From positions 620,001-684,000 of the forward strand of contig JBCAXA010000002.1 in NCBI GenBank assembly GCA_038534295.1: a stretch of 64,000 bases of DNA, written 5' to 3'. Shown in pieces: positions 18,135 to 27,856 of this stretch. Source of the stretch: JBCAXA01 sp038534295. Its GTDB lineage: Bacteria; Pseudomonadota; Gammaproteobacteria; Steroidobacterales; Woeseiaceae. The notes beneath the pieces are model-generated. The model had not been told where the DNA came from. It made no database searches and worked only from the letters and a program-made list of their open reading frames with translations. Made by a program: the position numbers and the translations under genes. How positions within the stretch are numbered: position 1 is the stretch's first letter; every line of letters begins with the position of its first letter.

Positions 18135-19088
18135 GTGGATGAATGGGACAAGATTCGCACGGCATACACCGTGGCTAAGATCGGCACGGTATCCGGTGCG
18201 GCTGAAGCACTGGGCTACCATCGCGCAACCGTAATCCGGCACGTCGATACGCTTGAGGCCAGCATTGGCGCGAAACTGTTTTTGCGTCATGAGCGCGGCT
18301 ACTCAACCACAGAGGTTGGCAGAGACCTGTTAGACGTCGCAACCGCCGCCGACGGGTTGTTCGGCGAGTTTTTCCATCGAACCAAAGCCCAAACCAATTC
18401 GATGGACGGGCCGTTGACGATATCGGGATCGAGCATCGTTATGCCGCTGCTCTTGCCTGCTATCGCGAAGTTTCGCGAGTCGAATCCAGGCGTTCAATGC
18501 CGTTACGAGATTCAGCCTTGTAAGCCACCGGAGGAAATGGCGTCGCCAAACCTTCAATACGGTGATGTTCATATCGCGGTCATTGGTGGCCCGAAACCCA
18601 CCTACGACGACTACATTGTGCGCCGCCTGTTCGCGATTCGAACCGGCATGTACGCGACGCAGTCGTATTTCGACAAATACGGTAAGCCAACGTCTGTCGA
18701 CGAGTTCTCCGACCATTGGTTCGTCGGCGTCGAGGATCCAAACGGCAGCAAACCTTTCGCCGGCTGGAGCCAAGCAAATATTCCGGCGAATCGCTGGGCG
18801 CTAATTAGCGACAACATCGGGTGCGTTCACGAATATCTGATGTCCGGACTCGGTATCGGTTTTTGCCCAGAACATGAGGCGAGAAGCAAGGGTCTGATCG
18901 AAGTGGTCGCGCCGAAAGCCGAATGGGATTGGCCTTTTTGGCTGGTGACCCACCGAGATATGCGTCGCTCGGCAAAGGTCACGGCGTTCATCGCAGAGGT
19001 CAATGAGTGCTTTAGCACCTTACCGACATCACGCCGCCTAGGCGGCGCTGAACCATCTCGCGACTTGGCCGTGGCGAACGGCGCCTGA
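18135..19088 (+). CDS. LysR family transcriptional regulator
   Basis: The N-terminal winged helix-turn-helix is clear (VAKIGTVSGAAEALGYHRATV, then the LEASIGAKLFLRHERGYSTT wing), followed by a periplasmic-binding-like effector domain (residues ~90-300). GTG 18135 is preferred to GTG 18123, since the AGGAG site would overlap the latter. Such regulators usually control a divergent gene, but the upstream DNA is decayed, so its original target may be lost. It converges on an SDR gene. Confidence 0.88.
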   Translation: MDEWDKIRTAYTVAKIGTVSGAAEALGYHRATVIRHVDTLEASIGAKLFLRHERGYSTTEVGRDLLDVATAADGLFGEFFHRTKAQTNSMDGPLTISGSSIVMPLLLPAIAKFRESNPGVQCRYEIQPCKPPEEMASPNLQYGDVHIAVIGGPKPTYDDYIVRRLFAIRTGMYATQSYFDKYGKPTSVDEFSDHWFVGVEDPNGSKPFAGWSQANIPANRWALISDNIGCVHEYLMSGLGIGFCPEHEARSKGLIEVVAPKAEWDWPFWLVTHRDMRRSAKVTAFIAEVNECFSTLPTSRRLGGAEPSRDLAVANGA

Positions 19089-19176
19089 GAGGCCAAGCTC
19101 TGCTGACGGCCGGATTCAATCGGTACATCGACCGTTACCGCACGGCACCGTGCGACATCGCGGTACTCGTGACGAG

Positions 19177-19941
19177 CTACAAAAAAACGTCGCCGCCGTT
19201 CGGACTCAAACACTGCCCCTGATAGTGCCGGCCTTCGTCTGACGCCAACAGGATGTACGTAGGGACAATGTCGTCGACCTCGGCAATTCTGCCTAATGGG
19301 ATTGATGCTCTGATCGCGTCCATCAGCGCCTCGGGGACAGCGGCCAAGATCGGCGTCTGGGTGGCACCTGGGGCGACCGCATTCACGTTGACGTTGTGGG
19401 GCGCTGCTTCCAATGCCAGCGTGCGCGACAGCGATACCAATGCGCCCTTGCAGGCCGTGTAGTGCGCGAGTCCCGGAGCGCCTTTGTAGGCCAATTGTGA
19501 GACCGTGTTAATGATGCGCCCACTTCGCCGCGCGTACATCCGGGGCAACGCGCGACGAGTCACCAGAAACGTGCCGCGTACGTGAACCGCGAACAGCCGG
19601 TCCCAGATATCGATCGGAATTTCCGCGAACTCAGCCGTGTGCGCGATACCGGCGTTATTGACGAGAATATCGATCGCACCGTCGCGATGTATCTCATCGA
19701 ACATCGCATCGACATCCGCTGACTCCGACACGTCCGCTTGCACTGGACTCGCCCGACCGCCTGCTTGCCGAATCTCGTTACACACGGCTTCCGCGTCGTC
19801 GCGGGCTTCTGAGTCCGGAAAATTCACATAAACGTGCGCGCCCTCCTTGGCATACGCGAGCGCGACGCCGCGGCCGATCCCCGACGATGCACCCGTTACC
19901 AATGCTCGCTTGCCGGCAAGTCGTCGTTGTTCAGCGTGCAT
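19177..19941 (-). CDS. Short-chain dehydrogenase/reductase
   Basis: Classical SDR of 254 residues: NAD(P)-binding TGASSGIGRGVA at the N-terminus, NNAG motif (LVNNAGIAHT), catalytic Ser in NTVSQLAYKG, and YTACK as the YxxxK site. The Asp/Pro-rich PDSEAR after beta-2 makes the cofactor preference unclear. Sequence resembles 3-oxoacyl-ACP or glucose-dehydrogenase-type members; the substrate is not known. Confidence 0.88.
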   Translation of the reverse strand: MHAEQRRLAGKRALVTGASSGIGRGVALAYAKEGAHVYVNFPDSEARDDAEAVCNEIRQAGGRASPVQADVSESADVDAMFDEIHRDGAIDILVNNAGIAHTAEFAEIPIDIWDRLFAVHVRGTFLVTRRALPRMYARRSGRIINTVSQLAYKGAPGLAHYTACKGALVSLSRTLALEAAPHNVNVNAVAPGATQTPILAAVPEALMDAIRASIPLGRIAEVDDIVPTYILLASDEGRHYQGQCLSPNGGDVFL

Positions 19942-20090
19942 CGGGAATTCGACCGTGAGAAATGACGACCCGACCTTACTCGCTTACGCGGGATCGGGGA
20001 ATGGCCGCAGCGTATGCGCCATTATCAAGTCACGCGTGCGGTGGCTGCTTGGCAGTCAAACCGACGACCGTGCCGCAGACAGGCAGTCGC

Positions 20091-21482
20091 TTAGCGCTGA
20101 TAACCGAACAGGCGCTTTTCGACAATCCGGGCGGCGACCGCATCCGGCACACACTCGACCCAGCGCTCGTCACCAGTGCGAATCATTGCTAGTACGTCCG
20201 GCGAATGAATATTCAGATGCTCCTCAGCGACGTCTTTGATGGCGTGGACGCGGCCTCGCTCACGGAGGAATTCGAGCAAGTGTTGATGCCCTGTCGGTAG
20301 CTGCAGATCGTCGAGCGTTCGCAAACGGCCGGTTGCGGAGTCGAGCAGCGGGTAGACGAGCAGTCTCAGCTGATTGCGAAACAGTCGGCCGAAGCTCTCG
20401 AGGAGACCGCCGTCGAGGTCCTCGTAAAACGACTCATCGAACAGTCGAGCGAATGTCTCGAGGCCCATAGCAAGGCCAATTGGTTGGTTGGTCTGTGAGA
20501 CCAGAAAACGCGCCAATCGATGGTACTCACGGAAATCCGAAATCATCACGGTGCAGCCGGTCGTTGCCACCACCTCTGCCCGGCTAATGAAATCGGCGAC
20601 ACAGACTTCGTCGTCCAAAGCGAGATCATGCATCGACATCTCCATAATCGGCACGACACTGCCCGGATCGACCGACGGAGATGCGCAAAACGTTGCGTTG
20701 GCGGAGTTCAGCAGGTCAACATTGACGTGCGTGATTGGCCGGAAGCGACCGCGTTGAAGCAGCAGTGGGCGCTTGCGAAGCACCTCGGCACTTTGCACGA
20801 CAGTACCATCCGCAGTGAACAGGGCGGCGCCAGTCAGCCCGAGTTCGACCAGATGCAGCGACAGGATACGGTTGTCGACATCCGCGAATGCCGGTCCTCG
20901 TGCATCGACGAGATCGATTTCGATACGACCAGGCGACAGATTGTCAGACAGCGACTTGAGCAGCTGCCGCGGGTCATCCGCGTGGTTGAACGCTGCATAA
21001 ATCAGATTCACGCCGACAACGCCGAGTGCGTGTTGTTGTTCGGCGTTGGTGTCATCCAGTAAGCGCACATGCAGCGTTAGCCGGCTGTCATCGGCGTGCG
21101 GCTCATGCTGGAAGACGAGCCCGAGCCAGGCATGGCAGTTGTTCGTGCCATGGTAATTGCGCGCCGACACGGTATCGGCAAACGTGAAGAAGCCTGTGGT
21201 CGAACCGCGTGGCTCGGCCAAGCGCTGTCTATTGAGCCCTTGCTCTAGATCGAGCATAGCCTCGAGGCGTTCGCGACTGACATACCGTCGGCACTCGCCG
21301 TAGACGGCGTCGCTGACCTTCATGTCATAGGCGGAAATGCTTTTGGCGATTGTGCCGGCCGCCCCACCTGCCTGAAAAAACCAGCGCACGACCTCCTGGC
21401 CCGCACCAATCTCCGCGAAAGTCCCGTAGCGCAACGGATCAAGATTGACAGCCAGCGCCTTTTCGACCGTTGACAGGGGCAT
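20091..21482 (-). CDS. Conserved protein of unknown function (~463 aa)
   Basis: I recall close relatives in cyanobacteria and proteobacteria that carry misleading labels (TonB-dependent receptor, nicotinate-nucleotide adenylyltransferase), but the sequence shows neither a signal peptide/beta-barrel nor a HxGH motif. Conserved-looking blocks are YGTFAEIGAGQEVVRWFFQA near the N-terminus, AKSISAYDMKVSDAVYG, TGFFTFADTVSARNY, ALGVVGVNLIYAAF, ESFGRLFRNQLRLLVYPL near the C-terminus. No membrane segment is visible, so it is probably cytosolic. A GGGAGG lies 11 bases before the ATG. It is monocistronic. Confidence 0.85.
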   Translation of the reverse strand: MPLSTVEKALAVNLDPLRYGTFAEIGAGQEVVRWFFQAGGAAGTIAKSISAYDMKVSDAVYGECRRYVSRERLEAMLDLEQGLNRQRLAEPRGSTTGFFTFADTVSARNYHGTNNCHAWLGLVFQHEPHADDSRLTLHVRLLDDTNAEQQHALGVVGVNLIYAAFNHADDPRQLLKSLSDNLSPGRIEIDLVDARGPAFADVDNRILSLHLVELGLTGAALFTADGTVVQSAEVLRKRPLLLQRGRFRPITHVNVDLLNSANATFCASPSVDPGSVVPIMEMSMHDLALDDEVCVADFISRAEVVATTGCTVMISDFREYHRLARFLVSQTNQPIGLAMGLETFARLFDESFYEDLDGGLLESFGRLFRNQLRLLVYPLLDSATGRLRTLDDLQLPTGHQHLLEFLRERGRVHAIKDVAEEHLNIHSPDVLAMIRTGDERWVECVPDAVAARIVEKRLFGYQR

Positions 21483-21629
21483 GCTCGCTGAAACCTCCCT
21501 TGGGGGTACAGATCGTTATCGGCCGGGAGAGTGCTTTCATTAGCGATGCAATGTGAGGGCCTGGCTATTCATCGATTTGCAAAAACCAGCCCGTACGCTG
21601 TTCGACGTCAAACCAAAGGACAAGAATCC

Positions 21630-24422
21630 ATGCGACATGGCAGTCGACCCACACGCCGACGCTCCTTGGCGCTATTGACGCTTTTATTGACCGGTCTAGT
21701 TGGCGTCGCCGCGGCGGAACCGTTCCCCCCTGCCGCTTCTGTGAAACGAGTTGCGTCGGGTCCGAGCGGACGCGGACTCGTCGCCGTTGATCTAAATGGC
21801 GATAACTATCCTGATCTGGCTGCGGCCAGCCGGAGCGACAATGAGGTCGTTGTTCGATGGAATGCGGGCGACGGCACGTTTCCGACATTCACTCGGCTGG
21901 CGGCCGGTTCAAATCCGAATGACGTCGCCGCTAAGGATGTAAACGGCGATGGGTTGCCGGACCTAATCACTGCCAATGAAAGCAATTCGATCAGCGTTTT
22001 CCTAGCGACCCCCGGCGGTGCGTTTGCGCCGGAGCAACGGTTCTCGACATCGACGTTCTTAGGGACGTTCCGAGACCTGACGCCGCAACAGCTAGGACTC
22101 GCTGATCTAACCGGTGACGATCAGCTGGACGTTGCCATTTACTCAACGAGTCCGGTCGACATGTTCGCGTACCTACCCGGCAACGGCGACGGGACATTCG
22201 GGGCGAGTCGAGGGATCACCGGCGGGCCTACGCCGAGCTCGTTGGCGGTTGGTGACGTCAATGGCGATGGCTTTTTCGACTTGGTCGGCACAGCGCCGTT
22301 CAACAATGTTGCGTTTTGGCCGGGCAACGGCGTTGGCGGGTTCGGTCCTTCGATGTCATTGCAATTCGGTGACCTAGACAGCGTCATCGTTGCCGATTTG
22401 AATGGCGACGAGATCCCAGACATAGCAGGTTCAGGCGGTGGATTCACTGGCACGCTAGTTCGCCTGGGCACAGGCGGTGGCACATTCTCCGCGAGCAATC
22501 AGGTGTCCGACCGCGGCGGGAATCTGGCTGCGGCCGACATCGATCGAGACGGTCTTCTCGACCTGTTGGTGATTGAGTCCCGGTCGACGATCAACGTGCT
22601 GCGCGGCCGCGGTGACGGCACATACGACGACCCCGCCAGCTATCTTGTCGGTGACGAGACTTCAATCAATGCCATTGCTGTTGCAGACGTTGACATTGAC
22701 GGCGCGCCGGATGTCATGGTTGCGAGCACACGCGGTCGAATCGTGCCGATTCTAAATCGGGGCGACGGGCGTCTCGAGCAGGCCACCGAAGATGTGCCGG
22801 CAGCCGACGTGTTTGGTAACTCGATCGAAGAGGCTGCACTCAAAATCGCGGATTTCGATACTGATGGCGTGCCGGACGTCTTTGTCGACATCTCCCAACG
22901 CTCAGCGCAGATTGCCTTTGGTCGAGCCGATGGGCAGTTTCGCGAAGCGGTCCAAGTGTCTAGACCTACGACTCGGTCAAACTTGACGCTTGGGCAGTTT
23001 GCCGGCGACGCTGAACTGGATTTCGCTTTTCTTGCGAGCAACGGCGAAGTCGGCGCGCAGCTTGGTCTCGGCGGTGGTCTGTTTGGCGCAGAAGTTCGTA
23101 GCACGCCGGACGCCGCTGGCGACACGTTCGGAACCTTAGTCAAAACAGAAGACTTCAATGCAGACGGAATCGATGACCTTGTCGCCGTTGTCGATAACGA
23201 TCCGAAGCTGCTGAAGATCATGTTAGGCGCTGGCGACGGCACATTTACAACGTCGCACGAGGTGCTCCAGGGGCCCGGTCAGGAACAAATCGACGTAGGC
23301 TCCGCCCTTCTCGTCGACGACTTCAATGATGACGGCAGCCTCGACATGGCGCTAACCGCGACAAGCATCGTTCCGCAGCTCGACGATGTCTTGCTCATCA
23401 TGCTGGGTAACGGCGATGGAACATTCACCGATCCGCTCGTGACACCGTTTGTTTCTCGCTCGGCAACACTGGTTTCTGGCGATTTCAACGAGGACGGCGA
23501 ACTGGATCTCGTTGCTCGAACTGACGCGACATTAGCTGACGCGCTGGTTTTCTTGGCAGGCAACGGCGACGGCACTTTTGCGCCGTTTGTGCCAATTGCT
23601 CCATCGGCCAATGGCGCGCGGTTTCTTACGGTGACAGCCGACGACTTCGACGCCGACGGTAGTCTCGATCTCGTCTACGCCGTTTCGGCAGAAAACAGCA
23701 CTGAGGATGCGTTCGGCGTGTTTTTCGCGCGGGGCCTGGGGGACGGCAGTTTTGCGCAGTCGCAAAAAATCAGCGCGCGCACTAACTTCCTCTCCGATCA
23801 AGTCGCTGACCAGTTCGCGACGTTGGATATGGACGGCAACGGCAGCGTGGATCTAGCAATGCTCTATCCGTTGGTCAATACGGTTGGCACCGTGCTCAAT
23901 GTAATCCCGGTCGATGCGGACAACGACGGTCTGGAAGACGTACGAGAACCGAATTCCTGTCCGTACTTGCTTGATGCGGATTCGGACGACGACGGGATCG
24001 CTGACGGCTCGGAGGACGTCAATTCGAACGCCGTACGAGATCCCGGTGAGACGGATCCGTGCGACGCGGACAGCGACGGCGACGGCCTGCAGGATGGAAC
24101 CGAAAAGGGGCTGACATCAGGCGTGCCAGATCCTGACGGATCCGGGCCGGCAACGGGTACCGATTCAGCGCTGTTTGTGCCCGACGCCGATCCGACGACG
24201 ACCACGGACCCAGCTAATTCAGACACAGACTGTGACGGTGCGAGTGACGGTGACGAAGATACGAATGGCAACGGCGCGGTCGACGGGAATGAATCCGATC
24301 CAGCCGACCCGCTTTCGGTGCCGACAACGCCTGTACCGATACCGCCGCTGGCAGTTTTGCTGGCCGGAGCGGCCTTCGTGTTGATTGCGCGGCGAGCTGC
24401 CCGTACGACCAATCGCGCCTAG
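21630..24422 (+). CDS. Large secreted VCBS/FG-GAP repeat protein with calcium-binding repeats and C-terminal membrane tail
   Basis: A signal peptide (RRRSLALLTLLLTGLVGVAAA) is followed by about a dozen VCBS/FG-GAP units, each with a DxNGDGxxD calcium-binding loop (DLNGDNYPDLAAA, DVNGDGLPDLITA, DFNEDGELDLVAR) and GNGDGTF. From about residue 760 come thrombospondin type 3-like Asp-rich repeats (DADSDDDGIADGSED, DADSDGDGLQDGTE). The C-terminus is a Pro-rich spacer, a hydrophobic helix (PPLAVLLAGAAFVLIA) and an Arg-rich end, the layout of a protein-sorting tail such as PEP-CTERM but without its motif. It probably forms integrin-like propellers at the cell surface. ATG 21630 begins the signal peptide and has an AAAGGA site. 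Confidence 0.9.
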   Translation: MRHGSRPTRRRSLALLTLLLTGLVGVAAAEPFPPAASVKRVASGPSGRGLVAVDLNGDNYPDLAAASRSDNEVVVRWNAGDGTFPTFTRLAAGSNPNDVAAKDVNGDGLPDLITANESNSISVFLATPGGAFAPEQRFSTSTFLGTFRDLTPQQLGLADLTGDDQLDVAIYSTSPVDMFAYLPGNGDGTFGASRGITGGPTPSSLAVGDVNGDGFFDLVGTAPFNNVAFWPGNGVGGFGPSMSLQFGDLDSVIVADLNGDEIPDIAGSGGGFTGTLVRLGTGGGTFSASNQVSDRGGNLAAADIDRDGLLDLLVIESRSTINVLRGRGDGTYDDPASYLVGDETSINAIAVADVDIDGAPDVMVASTRGRIVPILNRGDGRLEQATEDVPAADVFGNSIEEAALKIADFDTDGVPDVFVDISQRSAQIAFGRADGQFREAVQVSRPTTRSNLTLGQFAGDAELDFAFLASNGEVGAQLGLGGGLFGAEVRSTPDAAGDTFGTLVKTEDFNADGIDDLVAVVDNDPKLLKIMLGAGDGTFTTSHEVLQGPGQEQIDVGSALLVDDFNDDGSLDMALTATSIVPQLDDVLLIMLGNGDGTFTDPLVTPFVSRSATLVSGDFNEDGELDLVARTDATLADALVFLAGNGDGTFAPFVPIAPSANGARFLTVTADDFDADGSLDLVYAVSAENSTEDAFGVFFARGLGDGSFAQSQKISARTNFLSDQVADQFATLDMDGNGSVDLAMLYPLVNTVGTVLNVIPVDADNDGLEDVREPNSCPYLLDADSDDDGIADGSEDVNSNAVRDPGETDPCDADSDGDGLQDGTEKGLTSGVPDPDGSGPATGTDSALFVPDADPTTTTDPANSDTDCDGASDGDEDTNGNGAVDGNESDPADPLSVPTTPVPIPPLAVLLAGAAFVLIARRAARTTNRA

Positions 24423-24503
24423 GCTACCTGGACAGCGCTCCGCCCTTTTTCAATCGGGCGCACCGATCCGGTAAGTGATGCTACTGTTCAGCGAGGAATA
24501 TCG

Positions 24504-24935
24504 ATGTTACGACGATTAATCGCAATCGGTGCGCTGTTAGGCATACTCGTTTCTCCGACGGTGGCGGCGGCGCAGGAAACCCCACGCACTATCGTCGAGC
24601 GACGAGCGCACGCGCTAAACAAGCACGATCTAGCCGCATTTCTTGACGTGCATGCCGCAGACGTCGCGATCGGTGTATACCCCGATCGGGAGCTTGGCCG
24701 TGGACGTGAGCATCTCGAGTTCATTTTTGGGGAAGTCATAGCCGCAAAGGCCGTGTCGGTTGAGATTCACCGCGTAATCGAGGCAGACAGCTTTGTCATC
24801 GTCGAATCGACCATGACGTTTCGGGACGGTTCTGAAACCGGTGTCGCAGTCTACGAGGTACGCAATGGGCGTATCCAGAGCATCCGATTCGTGCGCGATT
24901 CATTGCGAGCGAATCGAGTCTCGGTAGACGAATAG
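24504..24935 (+). CDS. Secreted SnoaL/NTF2-like protein
   Basis: A signal peptide (RLIAIGALLGILVSPTVAAA) precedes an NTF2-like cone fold of about 115 residues: helix with RAHALNKHDLAAFLDVHAADV, then alternating strands including VIVESTMTFRDG and VAVYEVRNGRIQSIRFV. This is the general SnoaL-like pattern, found in enzymes and in ligand-binding proteins; no catalytic residues can be assigned. Probably periplasmic. Confidence 0.78.
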   Translation: MLRRLIAIGALLGILVSPTVAAAQETPRTIVERRAHALNKHDLAAFLDVHAADVAIGVYPDRELGRGREHLEFIFGEVIAAKAVSVEIHRVIEADSFVIVESTMTFRDGSETGVAVYEVRNGRIQSIRFVRDSLRANRVSVDE

Positions 24936-24939
24936 CCGA

Positions 24940-25227
24940 CCTTAGTTGGTGCTGAATCGATCGAAATCTCGTGGTGCAAGTTGATTGCTGTTTGTCGGGG
25001 TAAGCTTGTGCGGCTTCAAAGCGAAAAAAATCGCGGTTAGCCGTTCGGCAGGCAGCTGCGCCTCCACAACCGTGCTGGCGAATGACGTGCAGCCTGCGAG
25101 TGGCTAGTGGAGCATCTTTCAGCGTCCAGATCTTTAATCCGAACTGGTGAGCCTGAACAAGTATTTCAGTGAGAAAAGTGCCACTAACTGCTGTTTTTAA
25201 AGAAATATTCAGATCAATTTTCGCCAT
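24940..25227 (-). pseudogene. Possible AT-rich gene remnant
   Basis: On the minus strand an ATG at 25227 opens a frame beginning MAKIDLNISLKTAVSGTFLT and continuing EILVQAHQFGLKIWTLKDAP. Codons are AT-ended (ATT, AAT, TTA, AAA), unlike the GC-ended codons of every neighbour, and after about 50 residues the translation looks non-coding. The frame then runs on into the opposite strand of the SnoaL-like gene, which cannot be real coding. I read it as the leftover 5' end of an acquired gene, with low confidence; I do not recognise the family. Confidence 0.25.
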
Positions 25228-26122
25228 GAGACGGTGCGCTTCTGGCGAACGCCGTCGCACGCAATCGCGCGTTGCAGGCGGCTGCATTGCCATCGCTGCA
25301 GCAAGCGCTTGTGCCGATGCATCACTAGATATCGGCCATTTCGATGCCGGCTCGGACAATCGAGCGGGACTTGTTTTCTCGCCGGACGGGCAAACGGCGT
25401 ACTGGACCGAATGGGACGGTGCCTGGGGCGCGTCCGACGCGAGCGCACGGACGATTTTTTGGTCGTCGTATCGCGATGGCGGCTGGAGCACACCGCAAGC
25501 GGTCGCGTTTACCGACGGACACTCGGACGATGACCCTTTTGTTACCCCGGACGGTCAATGGCTCTATTTCGTGTCGGATCGACCGGAAGGCTCGGACGAT
25601 CATGACCGAGACACCAACGTATGGCGCTATCGGCTTGCCGAGCCACACACGCTCGAGCTCCTGCCTTGGAATAGCGCGGGCGACGAGTACTCACCCGTTG
25701 TCGTCGCCTCTGGGTCGGTTTACTTCGCCGCCGACACGGATCGCTCGGGAGACGGAGACGTGTACGTCGTCGCCGACGCACAGGGCGCCAAGCGTCTCGG
25801 GTCCTCGGTCAACAGTGCACACGGCGAGTGGAATCTTTGGGTGGCGCCGGACGAAACCGAAATGGTGTTCGAAGCCTCCGGCCGAGCGACAAACCTGAGC
25901 GTGCCGGGCGATCTCTACTACAGCCGGTGGAGTGACGCCGGATGGACGGAAGCCGTACCGATAGGCGCGCTAAATTCCAAAGGCAGCGATCTGCTGCCAC
26001 GCTTACATCCGCAGAACGGCACGCTGATCTACACGACGGCAGCTATCGGCGGACATGCCGAATTGCGTGTCGTTGCCTGGTCACCACTTCGCGATCGGCT
26101 GCGCGATCCAAAGCCTCGATGA
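25226..26122 (+). CDS. Secreted WD40-like/PD40 beta-propeller protein
   Basis: TolB-like PD40 repeats are visible: LVFSPDGQTAYWTEW, PFVTPDGQWLYFVSDRP, VYFAADTDRSGDGDVYV and LWVAPDETEMVFEASG. The N-terminus after ATG 25226 contains a basic stretch then a hydrophobic-Ala run (AIAAASACA), a plausible signal peptide or lipoprotein signal. No good ribosome-binding site supports this ATG, and GTG 25169 is an alternative. Function unknown; probably periplasmic. Its stop and that of the convergent gnd gene are one base apart. Confidence 0.78.
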   Translation: MRRCASGERRRTQSRVAGGCIAIAAASACADASLDIGHFDAGSDNRAGLVFSPDGQTAYWTEWDGAWGASDASARTIFWSSYRDGGWSTPQAVAFTDGHSDDDPFVTPDGQWLYFVSDRPEGSDDHDRDTNVWRYRLAEPHTLELLPWNSAGDEYSPVVVASGSVYFAADTDRSGDGDVYVVADAQGAKRLGSSVNSAHGEWNLWVAPDETEMVFEASGRATNLSVPGDLYYSRWSDAGWTEAVPIGALNSKGSDLLPRLHPQNGTLIYTTAAIGGHAELRVVAWSPLRDRLRDPKPR

Positions 26123-26123
26123 C

Positions 26124-27521
26124 CTACTCGTCCAACCACTCGCTGTGTATCGGCCCAGCGTCCGGCGCCGAGATTCTCTGATACGTATGTGCGCCGAACG
26201 CATCGCGCTGGGCTTGCGTAAGATTTTGCGGGAGTCGGCCCGTGCGCATGCTGTCGAAATAGGCAAGGCTCGCGTTCATGGCGAACGTTGGGACGCCCGC
26301 CTCCGCCGCTACCGCAACTGCTTGTCGTAGAGCCGGAATGCGCGGTTCGAGTTCGGCGCGAACGACGTCGTGGAACATCAAATTTGCGCAGCCCGGTTGG
26401 GCGCTGTAAGCCTGCATGATGGTGTTCAAAAAACGCGCCCGGATGATGCAGCCGGCTTTCCAGATCCGAGCGATTTCTTGACATTGAATGCCCCAGTCGT
26501 TGGCAACGCTGCCTCGATGAATGAGATCCATGCCTTGGGCGTAAGCGGCAATCTTGGCGGCAAACAAAGCGTCGTGCACAACCGCCACGAAGTTGTCTGG
26601 CGCTGCTTTCGAGGCAGGCTCGGCATACAGACCTGCCGCACGTAAGCGCTCTTCTTTCAGATTCGACAGCACGCGGGCGTCGATGGCCGCCGCAATCGAC
26701 GGTGTCGATACGCCGAGATCCAACGCAATCTGTGCGGTCCAGCGGCCGGTGCCTTTTTGATCCGCTTTGTCTAAGACATCGTCGACGAGGAAATGCCCGT
26801 CTTCCTGCTTAGCGAAGATCTTGGCGGTAATTTCAATGAGAAACGATTCGAGCGGGCCGGCGTTCCATGACGAGAATGTGTCAGCGAGGGCATTGTTGTC
26901 GAGGCCACCGACGCGATGCAGTAAGTCGTACGCCTCGGCAATGGCCTGCATGTCGGCATATTCAATGCCGTTGTGAACGATTTTTACGAAATGACCCGCG
27001 CCGTCCGGACCGCAGTGGGTCACGCAAGGGCCCGAGTCGCTGACGGCGGCAATGGACTCGAGCACAGGCGCGATATGGCCGTACGCATGCTTGCTGCCCC
27101 CGGGCATCAATGACGGACCGTTGCGAGCGCCTTCCTCACCGCCGGACACGCCCATGCCCACGAAGTGCACACCGTCGCCGGACCAGGCTTTCTCGCGACG
27201 CTGCGTGTCGGTGAACAGCGAGTTGCCGCCGTCTATGACGATGTCGCCGTCTTCGAGCATCGGTACGAGCTGCTCGAGCACGATATCGACCGGTTTGCCG
27301 GCCTTGATCATCATTAGTATCCGGCGAGGTTTTTCCAGTTGCGCGACCAATGCCGCCAACGACTCCGTTGCCGTGAGGCGCCCCGCGCTTTCGGCGACCG
27401 CGCGGTCCAGCAGGTCCTGTTCGAGGTTCCACGCCGCAACACTGAAATCGTGATCAAGAATGTTCAGTGCCAAATTGCGGCCCATGACTGCTGTGCCGAT
27501 AACGCCAAACTGACTGCTCAT
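26124..27521 (-). CDS. gnd: 6-phosphogluconate dehydrogenase, decarboxylating
   Basis: This pentose-phosphate enzyme oxidises 6-phosphogluconate to ribulose 5-phosphate and CO2. Evidence: Rossmann motif GVIGTAVMGRNLALNI, IDGGNSLFTDT, FVGMGVSGGEEGARNGPSLM, catalytic HFVKIVHNGIEYADMQ, and TGRWTAQIALDLGV. With 465 residues it is the long dimeric form. No zwf or edd gene is nearby, so it stands apart from the rest of the pathway. Confidence 0.97.
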   Translation of the reverse strand: MSSQFGVIGTAVMGRNLALNILDHDFSVAAWNLEQDLLDRAVAESAGRLTATESLAALVAQLEKPRRILMMIKAGKPVDIVLEQLVPMLEDGDIVIDGGNSLFTDTQRREKAWSGDGVHFVGMGVSGGEEGARNGPSLMPGGSKHAYGHIAPVLESIAAVSDSGPCVTHCGPDGAGHFVKIVHNGIEYADMQAIAEAYDLLHRVGGLDNNALADTFSSWNAGPLESFLIEITAKIFAKQEDGHFLVDDVLDKADQKGTGRWTAQIALDLGVSTPSIAAAIDARVLSNLKEERLRAAGLYAEPASKAAPDNFVAVVHDALFAAKIAAYAQGMDLIHRGSVANDWGIQCQEIARIWKAGCIIRARFLNTIMQAYSAQPGCANLMFHDVVRAELEPRIPALRQAVAVAAEAGVPTFAMNASLAYFDSMRTGRLPQNLTQAQRDAFGAHTYQRISAPDAGPIHSEWLDE

Positions 27522-27856
27522 GACGGACGTGGCCGTTGCCGCGAAAGACGATTGGAACGCTGGTGCATGTATTCACTCACTCGTGGTCGATTCGCCGCTG
27601 CGTGGCATGTGCCGTTGCAACTTGAGCACACAGATCATGAGGCTAACGGCCGTGGAGCTCAATGCAGTTGTTCTCAAGCGAACCTTGTCGCTCTGCACGG
27701 CGTCAAACTGGCCAGCCCTTGTTGTCCGTGAGTGGCCGGTAGGACGCGTTGCGGTACGTATTCGCGCACAGGTCATGTGCGTGGGACCAGACGTGTCGGC
27801 ACGCAGCTCTGTGTTATCTAATGCGTTGAAATCACGGGGAAAGGCAGAACACGTTT
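27522..27856. other. Intergenic gap without recognisable gene
   Basis: The 335 bases between divergent gnd and the flavin reductase gene hold no convincing frame. Promoters for both genes must be here, but no clear sigma-70 boxes could be assigned by eye. Confidence 0.45.

Noticed and set aside
22100..24300. Repeated DNA words (GGCGACGG-type) that look like a tandem repeat array
   Set aside because: They are explained by the DxNGDGxxD calcium loops of the VCBS protein and are neither evenly spaced nor identical, so not a CRISPR or a satellite array.
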